From Torreya grandis (Eukaryota; Streptophyta; Pinopsida; Cupressales; Taxaceae): DNA of 64,000 nt. A program made the translations under genes and the position numbers. Under the pieces are notes generated by a model. The model was not told the DNA's origin. It did no database searches and was given only the letters and a program-made list of their open reading frames with translations. Location of the stretch: NCBI GenBank assembly GCA_037957365.1, contig JARHVA010000021.1, positions 4,112,001 through 4,176,000 on the forward strand. The letters run 5' to 3'. Below are positions 57,190 to 64,000 of this stretch, one piece after another. Each line of letters opens with the position of its first letter. The stretch's first letter is position 1.

Positions 57190-58790
57190 ACCAGAGGTGC
57201 GAGTCGATGCGGGAGCAAATATGGGACCATGGTGTGTAACATAATGGGCAAAGAATCTTCATCAAGAAATTTAGGTAGGACTTAAAAAATAAAATTTATG
57301 AGGCAAGGTACCCTCAGTTGGATAGATAAAGGCCTAGTTTGGATCATGAAGAAAACCCTATTGGTTCCGTTAATGTTCCACTAGAAGTTTTTTCTTCAAA
57401 TAATTAATGTTGAGACCACTTGGAGTTTGGATTGGTAATTGGGGCTAATTGCATTCCTTTGGGTGAATGGCAAGGGGATCCATCTATACCCACCCCTTTT
57501 GCAAAGACTTTTGATTCTTTGGTTGAGGTAGTCAAGTCCAACAAGGATAAGGTTAAATAGTTAGTATGGGAGGGAGAAAACATTTTTTCAAAATTGCAAA
57601 TTTGGGAGGAAGAAGGGCTTTTTTGGAAATTTGTGGGGAAATGGCTGGTGATTTGGACTGTGGAATTCTTGTTGAAATAAAAATGGGGGATAGATTTAAA
57701 TCTTCATTTTTTACCCAAAGGGTTTTTAATCTTTAATTCCCTAATCATAAAACAAATAATGGCATTCTAAATGGATGACCTTGTTTGATGGATGGATACG
57801 ACCTTTGGCTCCAAGATTAGAGCCCTGATTTTGACACTTTATCTATGAAAAGAGGTTGTCCCCCCTTGGTTCTGTCTATATAATTTACCTTTGGAATATT
57901 GGAGTGAAAATTTTTGATGGCCACTAGCAATATTCTTGGTGAATTTATTTAGATTGATTCTTCCTCTAAGGAAGAATCTCATGATTCCTTCATGTGACTT
58001 TATGTTCATGTTGATTTGGGTGAAGGTGTTCCTTAGAGAATTTGCATCTGATCTCAAGGTAGGGTATGGAATTAGAGGATTGATGTTAATAATTTACCTT
58101 TTAAGTGTTTCAAATGTCACAAGATGGTACATATGATAAAATATTTTTAATCTTTCCCCCCATCCCAAGATACTTTATAGCTCTAAGATGATCTAGAAAG
58201 CCAAACCGAGGCCTCTCTCTATGGATTTTCTTCAGAGGAATGGGGGTTTAGTTATGATTTCTTCTCATTCTAAAGTAGTACATAACATTTAAGTCCTAAA
58301 TATTGGTGAGACAGAAGTTCAAAAAATAAAATTGGATTTGGGAGATCTATTGTCTCCTAACTCCATGCTAGCAGGCTACATATTCATTGTTGAGAAAACC
58401 CAGATAGTAGCTTCTATTCTCAAATCAAAACTAAAGGAGGTTCCTAATTTAGTCTAGGATTGTGTTTTTCCTTCAACTTCCTCTACCAAAGAGAGGGTTT
58501 TGTAATAGGTAGATGATGAATCAAAGAGTGAAGTGAAGGAGGATCTAAACTCAAAGGAATTCCTCTCCATCTCTCAAAGGAAATATAAGCTAGCTCAACC
58601 AAATTGTGGTTAAACAATTAAAATAGGGCACAAATCAATCAAATATTTATCTACTATTGAGATCTTCATGAGAAAGAAAAATACTACAGAGGATTTTTTT
58701 GGTGTTGATAAGTGGGATGTAATTCCCCTGTCTAGCTCAATGAAGCTAATCTCTTCGAATGTAGGGGATTAAACACCCTTGAAAATATGC
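57190..58790 (+). pseudogene. LINE ORF1 relic (DUF4283 type), element F
   Basis: Pieces in order: KWLVIWTVEFLLK-KWGIDLN near 57630-57690, LNG-PCLMDGYDLWL near 57760-57820, SPDFDTLSMKRGCPPLVLS near 57825-57880, LGEFI-IDSSSKEESHDSFM near 57930-57990, VHVDLGEGVP near 58005-58035, then NNLPFKCFKCHKMVHM near 58090-58130. These are the DUF4283 fold followed by a zinc-knuckle remnant (C-x2-C-x4-H). The rest, to 58790, is a variable tail. ORF1 protein would bind LINE RNA. Confidence 0.65.
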
Positions 58791-58794
58791 TTAA

Positions 58795-59540
58795 TTAAGT
58801 GTCAAATTTATGTTATAAATCTAAATATTATTCTCATTTAAGAGACCAAATTGAGTAAGGCAGATGTGGAGGTATTTTTGAAAAAAAATTGGAACATGTG
58901 GAGAGGCTTTTTTCTGGAAGCTATTAGGGCCTTTGGTGGTTTGGTGGTTTTATGGTCTCCCACCTATTTTCTTGTGGAATATTTTAAAGATGGATCTAAT
59001 TGTAAAATATGTAAGGTGAGAGATCTCTCCTCTGATATATTTTTTAATAATTTTAATGTTTATAGCCCTAATTCTTTTGCTCAAAAAATTATGTTGGGAA
59101 GAACTCTCTCTTTAGGTGAACCACTTTATTGGGCTCAATTTTTTGCTAGGTGGTGATTTCAATTCCATCCTCTCTTCCTCAAAAAAGATAGGTAGATCTT
59201 TGAGACAATAGTAATTTCATTCAAAATTTTCCATTTTTGTTTCATCTTATGGGTTGATTGACTTTTCCTAAAAAATGGTCTCTTCTCTTGGACAAATATG
59301 AGGCTGGGCTTTATTAACACACATAGAGATTGGACCAATTTTTGGGGTCTCCACATTGGCTGGATCAAAATTATATTATCAAAATTAATATACTTCCCAT
59401 CTCATGCTTGAATCACACACCAATTGAATTAAATATCCTAGTTTATGGCACTCCTCCCAAATGTCCTTCTAAATTTGAAATGATGTGGCTTATAAATCCC
59501 TCTCTTCATGATAAGAGTGGGATATTGGTAGAATAATTAT
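58795..59540 (+). pseudogene. LINE ORF2 endonuclease relic, element F
   Basis: Reads ETKLSKADVEVFLKKNWNMW at about 58845-58905 (catalytic E-T-K), EAIRAFGGLVVLWSPTYFLV, FNNFNVYSPNSF, then after a frameshift DFNSIL-type sequence near 59155, KNGLFSWTNMRLGFINTH near 59270-59325, HWLDQNYIIKINILPISCLN and HTPIELNI near 59355-59435 (S-D-H-x-P-I block, with Asp replaced by Asn), and PSKFEMMWLINPSLHD. This is the apurinic-type endonuclease of L1 elements. Confidence 0.85.
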
Positions 59541-59744
59541 CTAGATGTGGCTAAAACAAAAATATATAATATGTTTATAAATAATTATCATTTAAAAATA
59601 TCTCTCAAAGCTTCAAACAAGGAGAATTCAATAAATTAAGTGTGTGCAATTTGATCTCAAGATGCTTAATGAGGAATTATCTTGGTGGTAATGTTTACCT
59701 TTGAATATCAAAGGGAAAAATTGCTGTTGTCTAATTTAAATAAA

Positions 59745-60245
59745 TTGCTAGAAAGGGAAGAGTTGCATTGGCATCAAAAGTCTTGGAAAAGCTAGTTAAA
59801 ATAGGGAGACAAAAAATCCAATTTTTTTCATAGTTCCACCAGGGCTAAAATAAATGCATATAACATTTCAAAAGTTATAAATAGATATGGTAGAGAGTTG
59901 GGTTTGATATCAAAAATTAGGGAGGAGGTAGTTGGGTTTATTGAGGACCTTCTTGCTTATCATGAGGCTTTAAACCTCTTTGCATGGAATTAGAATATGT
60001 GTTTCATCCCTAAGCTTATTTCATAGTAGTAAAACAAGTCATTGATGGCTCTCTTATCTGAGTAAGAATTTAGGCAAGCGGTGTTATCCATCACTAAATG
60101 CAAATCCCTTGGTCCAAATGGCTTCCCAATGACCTTTTAAAAAACTTTTGGGGACATTTTTGAAATTGTAGTTGTCATTATGATTAAATAATATAGGATA
60201 AAAAAATGGTCCAAACTTGAATTATAATTTCATCTCCTATCAGAG
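59745..60245 (+). pseudogene. LINE reverse transcriptase N-terminus, element F
   Basis: Reads FHSSTRAKINAYNIS near 59830-59870, KIREEVVGFIEDLLAYHEAL near 59918-59975, and CKSLGPNGFPMTF-KTFGDIF near 60100-60160, matching the K-S-P-G-P-D-G-F-P entry block of L1 RT (Asp is Asn). The polymerase active site is not in the window. Confidence 0.75.
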
Positions 60246-60271
60246 TTTGATCCAAGTCCAGTTAAAGTGAT

Positions 60272-60769
60272 TGTAACGGTCCAATGGTCACACAAGATAA
60301 ACACAAGTGTACACCAACAATGAGCTAAAGCAAGAATGAAATCAAAAAATAAATATTGCATGAGACAACTAAAAATGGAGAAAGCTAAATATTCATTAAG
60401 TGAGAAAGCTCCTCACGTGAAGCATAAATATAGGAGTGTTGAGTAACTCCTCCATAAATGGTGGTAAAAAACCTCTTGAATATAAGTGAAAATCCTCTAT
60501 AAAAGGTGTTCAAATGAACCTAAAATAGAGGTGTAACTCCTCCACAAAAAGTGGATAGAGGAGTTACATACTAGTCTTCATGTCAACCCTATAACACCTA
60601 TGACACACTAACTCCACCTAAGCAAGCATATCCCAAAAATGTAGGAAAAATCCATGTGATAAAATATAATATTCCTAAATAAATAAATATGGAAAAATAA
60701 ATACCTATGCTAACATCCCTCATAAATAGAACTTAGGTAGGAAGTGCGAGATAAAAATGGGTCCCAACA
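60272..60769 (-). repeat. 3' LTR of Copia G
   Basis: On the minus strand it runs from TGTTGGGACCC (60769) to CCGTTACA (60272), giving TG...CA ends. It lies just past the RNase H end of Copia G. Internally it contains CTCCTCCATAAATGG / CTCCTCCACAAAAAGTGG-like short repeats near 60440-60560. The second LTR is outside the window. Confidence 0.6.
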
Positions 60770-60984
60770 ACTAGGCCTGATCAGGTACCCATGTACAAAT
60801 CAATCTCTCATAAAGTAGAGAAAAGGAGAAACCTTGTGAGAAAAAACTCCCTCAAAAAGAGAGACATAGAATAAGTGAAGAGACTATAAGAAACCCCTAA
60901 AGATGATGCTATTGTTGATTGAGACCACACCCTAAGAAGAGCTTGTAGATGAATGAAATTGCCCTCGGTGAAGGGTTTGGTAAA

Positions 60985-61660
60985 GATATATGTAACCTAC
61001 TTTGAAGACTATAAAAATATCAATTCGATGACTTGAAATGAGTAAGCTCCTAGATAGAATTCATGTGAATCTAAATGTGTTTGGTCTATTGGTGTTGAAC
61101 CAGATTCTTGTATATTTGTATAGTATTCTAGTTGTCACAATAGATGATGGTGAGTTGATTGATAAGAATGTCAAACTCAGATAAAATCTCCTAAATCCAA
61201 ATATCCTCAATAATATGTTAACAACTCCCTTATACTCTACCTCTATGGAATATATAACAATAGAATTTTGCTTCTTGCTGGACTAACTGATAAGACTAGA
61301 ACCTAAATAAAAGCTATAACCTAAAGTGGACTTGTGATTCTGAGTATCGCCAACCCAATTTGAATCTAAAAAAACAACCAAGTCAACCTATTTACCAAAT
61401 CTATACTAAATCTTGAATATATAAGAGCCTTGAATGTAGTGGAATATCCACTTGGATGATTTCTAGTATAGCTTATGGGGCTCTTACATGAATTGTGAAA
61501 TAATCCCTACTACATATGAAATGTTAGGCCTAGTATGAGTCAGATAAATGAGGCTGACAACAAGCTATTGATACTGAGTGACATTAACCAAAGGTGTAGA
61601 ATAGTCAGCCTCAAGTTTGACTCTTTATAGAAAGGGAGTTGTAGATAGCTTAAAATCATC
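60985..61660 (-). pseudogene. Copia RNase H relic, element G
   Basis: Minus-strand blocks: YLTHTRPNISYVVGIISQFM near 61555-61495, SSKWIFHYIQGSYIFKI near 61455-61405, DLVVFLDSNWVGDTQNHKST and LGYSFYLGSSLIS near 61385-61290, KKQNSIVIYSIEVEYKGVVN near 61280-61220. These match Copia RNase H (S-D-W-A-G-x2-x2-R-K-S-T, S-S-x-E-A-E-Y). The catalytic Asp of D-x-D-W-A-G is kept as DSNW. Confidence 0.85.
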
Positions 61661-62460
61661 CATGTGAAACCAAACCAAAAGATTGAGAACATACTTGGGT
61701 TGTGCAAGTGAAATCCATAAATTGAACTATGAAATCTTGATGTTGAGGAAGTAATTTAGAATACCTAAGTCAATTGTGTCAAACATGTCTTGTAAATTTA
61801 TCTTTACCATAATAATAGATGATGAATAACTCCTAATCATCAAAATATCATCAACATAAAGGACTAGTATTAGCAAATAATCATCATGCGCTAAGAAGTG
61901 TACATTAGGGTCTTAATGACACCTAATAGAAGTTGAAGTAAGGAGGAAGGAATCCATCTTGTTTTACCAATCCCAAGGGGCCTATTTGAGGCCATAGATG
62001 ATTTCTTAAGTCTAAAAATTAAGGATGAATCCTAAAAAAACTTAGGTGGTTGTTCCATGTAGATATCCTCCTCAAGGTATCTATGAATAAAATCACTCTT
62101 CAAATCCATCTGGTGTAGATCCCAACCATGTGCTATAGCTATCATTAGTGGGAGTCAAATAAAATTAATATTTGTAATAGGTGAAAATGTATCTAGTTAG
62201 TCAATGCTAGATACCTATGAAAAACCCATAGTGACCAATCAAGACTTGTACTTATTGACTGACCCATTTATTAAAAACTTGGTTTGATATATCCACCTAA
62301 ATCAAACCATCTTCTTTCCCTTAAGAAGTGAAATTAAATCCCAAGTGTGGTTTTTGATCAAGGAAAAATATTCTCCCTGCACAGCACTATCCCACTCAGG
62401 TATGCCTGAAGCATCTCTAAATGTCTAAGGATTTGAAACTGAATCAAATAAAGCATGTGG
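61661..62460 (-). pseudogene. Copia reverse transcriptase relic, element G
   Basis: Minus-strand blocks: GIPEWDSAVQGEYFSLIKNH and TWDLISLLKGKK near 62405-62320, VDISNQVFNKWVSQ near 62290-62245, AHGWDLHQMDLKSDFIHRYL near 62135-62080 (usual W-x-x-x-Q-M-D-V-K-x-A-F), EEDIYMEQPPKF, and the intact active site LYVDDILMI at about 61861-61838. Then FDTIDLGILNYFLNIKIS and PFYKE-type connection near 61790-61640. Confidence 0.88.
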
Positions 62461-62860
62461 ACCACTCTAATAATCTACCCGAGTACGTCCATCATTTATT
62501 GGGTCCCCTGAGCAAGTGCCTACACTTTGAAGTGTTTGCTTGGCCCAAAGGGGCCTAGATGTTGATGAGTTAGGTGTTGACTCCTCATCCTCTAAAACAT
62601 GACTAGAGGTTGATGTAGAAGACTCCCCATCACTACCCTCACTGTCAAAATTAGAGGAAGAAGAAGAAGACCCTGGCTCAGAAACTTGCTTTGGATGATC
62701 TGAGCCAAAATAATAATCATCAAGTGTAAGTGAATCTAATGAAACATAAGAAGTGTCAAGTGTTGAGTCTTTAGGACTCTCCTAAAAGTGAACATTTATT
62801 TCTATGAACAACTCATGTGTGGTTGGATTTAGAAGGCAGTACCCATTGACACCATCTAGA
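62461..62860 (-). pseudogene. Integrase-RT spacer of Copia G
   Basis: The minus strand reads FIGYLDGVNGYCLLNPTTHE (integrase end) then a Ser/acid-rich run (EPGSSSSSSNFDSEGSDGES, EDEESTPNSS) near 62700-62560. Such a disordered spacer is typical for Copia Pol. Confidence 0.7.
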
Positions 62861-63445
62861 TAACCTATAAAGATTCAAGGCTTGGACTGAGGTTCCATAG
62901 CTTTGTGCATCTTCTTCAGTATATGTGCCATAGTTAGAGATTCAAAAACCCTAAAGTGTTCAACTTCATGTTTCCTTCCATGCCAAGCTTTAAAGGGTAT
63001 TATTCCCTTTGTGACGAACCTTTTTCTGAATATAATAAACACAATTAATGCCTTCAACCCAAAACTAAGATGCCAAGGACTTAGAGTGAATCATATAGTT
63101 AGCCATCTCTTTCAATGACCTATTATTTCATTCTAAAACTTTATTATGTGAAGGATTGTAAGTAACTATCCACTATAAATCAATAGCCTCTGTGGTGCAA
63201 AACTACTCAAATTTTCTGCTAACGTATTCACCTAAATTGTCAATTTCAAGAACCTTGATGGATTTCTTAGATTGTTTCTTAACAAGTGCCTTGAAGTCTT
63301 GAAAATATTCAAATACTTTAGCCTTTTTTTAAGAAATTAGACCCATGTATATCTCTAAAAATCATCAACAAAAGTGAGAATGCACTTATCCCTTGTAAAA
63401 GATAGACTAGGAAAAGGCCCAAATACATCACTATGTACTAACTCC
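62861..63445 (-). pseudogene. Copia integrase relic, element G
   Basis: The minus strand reads LVHSDVFGPFP near 63445-63410 (first catalytic Asp), EIDNLGEYVSRKFE near 63250-63205 (second Asp), YNPSHNKVLE-NNRSLKEMAN near 63155-63095 (Glu), and the open piece 63057-62875 with KGIIPFKAWHGRKHEVEHFR and VFESLTMAHI. This is the D-D-35-E core plus the W-x-G-x-K-P-x-x-x-H-L-R-x-F-G-like block. All three catalytic residues appear to be kept, but frames are broken. Confidence 0.85.
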
Positions 63446-64000
63446 AATGCTTCTGAAGCCCTCCAAGCTTTGCCTTTGTCAAAATTTGCTTTGGAATGAT
63501 TTTCAAGAGATAAACCCTCACAAAGTCCCTTAATGAATTAAACTCAAAGAAATCGTATGACCATGTCATTTTTGCTAAGTTGTTCAACGTAGTGGTAGTT
63601 AAAGTGGTCAAACCGCTCATGCCATAATTTGCTAACTCCATCTGAATGAGTCGCAATGCTATTGGATAAGAATCAAGTGTAAAATGTGAAAAGATGTGTA
63701 GCCTAGATTGGTCATCTACCCTACCCACTACCATTGTAGAATCATTATACAACTCCCTGATGATAACTTAATCTCGTAAAAACTCAACTCTCATGCCTTT
63801 GTTGATATGATTGATTTGATACACTGATAGGAAATTAGTTGAAAGAGAAGGGACACTTAGAACATTATTGAATGCTCCTCCTTTCATTTCAATAGACCCT
63901 CTCCCTGTAATGGGTATAGAAGTGGCATCACCCAAATTGATAGAATATATGTTATAAGGCTCTAAGAAAACTCAACTAGTGAAGAGCCCATGTGGTGAGA
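63446..64000 (-). pseudogene. Protease end and pre-integrase domain, Copia G
   Basis: The minus strand near 63940-63780 reads GDATSIPITGRGSIEMKGGA, NVLSVPSLSTNFLSVYQINH, the end of Copia protease and hinge. Open piece 63752-63438 holds MYNDSTMVVGRVDDQSRLHI in one frame, and the zinc-binding start HERFDHFNYHYVEQLSKNDM near 63620-63560 is in another. Gag and the protease active site are past the window edge. Confidence 0.8.

Larger units (their letters stand above)
57171..60271 (+). mobile_element. L1-type LINE F, truncated at its RT by Copia G
   Basis: Contains an ORF1 relic, endonuclease and the N-terminal part of RT in the plus orientation. It stops at 60271, exactly where the LTR of Copia G ends. 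The rest of ORF2 probably lies past the right edge of the window, if G is an insertion. Confidence 0.75.
60272..64000 (-). mobile_element. Ty1/Copia retrotransposon G (partial, 5' half outside window)
   Basis: Minus-strand order from the right edge: protease end and pre-integrase domain, integrase, a Ser/acid-rich spacer, RT, RNase H and the 3' LTR. Integrase before RT makes it Ty1/Copia. Gag and the 5' LTR lie past 64000. Frames are broken but motifs are well kept, so it may be younger than D. Confidence 0.88.

Overview
This window is intergenic DNA from a large, repeat-rich plant genome. It is AT-rich and CpG-poor and consists almost entirely of old, decayed retrotransposons nested in one another. 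I see no intact host gene, rRNA, tRNA, CRISPR array or bacterial feature. The elements are plant types: Ty3/Gypsy with an Athila- or Tat-like layout, Ty1/Copia, L1-type LINEs and plant mobile domain (PMD) genes. The long spacers and deep decay would suit a gymnosperm such as a conifer, but that is inference and the sequence does not fix the species. All protein calls below are relics with frameshifts and stops, so most boundaries are approximate.

Layout. (1) 1-about 10900, minus strand: Gypsy element A, read right to left as possible LTR promoter, charged Gag N-terminus, Gag with four zinc-knuckle relics, protease, RT, RNase H, integrase, then a post-pol region that runs off the left edge. 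(2) 11101-12960, plus: a PMD-type gene relic. (3) About 13900-26010, minus: Gypsy element B, Tat/Ogre-like, with Gag, protease, RT, RNase H, a second RNase H and integrase in that order. (4) 26921-40342, plus: element C, a complete but dead 13.4-kb Gypsy element with two roughly 1-kb LTRs, target-site duplication, Gag, protease, an extra capsid-like segment, RT, RNase H, integrase and a large accessory ORF3 region before the polypurine tract. C sits inside a second PMD gene (minus), whose body lies at 40343-41760 and whose last 33 codons lie at 26820-26920. (5) 42859-44720: an LTR fragment with a TATA box, then a possible third PMD relic. (6) 47700-56832: an L1-type ORF1 (minus) flanking Copia element D (48799-55827, plus). 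D lacks its integrase and is itself split in gag by a 2.5-kb insertion E that carries an RNase H domain and a basic plus coiled-coil ORF. (7) 57170-60271, plus: a second LINE with ORF1, endonuclease and the start of RT. (8) 60272-64000, minus: the 3' half of Copia element G, which abuts or interrupts that LINE.

The order of events can be partly read: C entered PMD gene 2, E entered D, D lies within LINE ORF1, and G truncates LINE F. The points most worth following are the accessory ORF3 of C, with possible look-alikes in A and E; the capsid-like segment between protease and RT in C; the four-knuckle Gag shared by A and C; the recurring PMD genes; and the integrase-less Copia D with its chimeric insertion.
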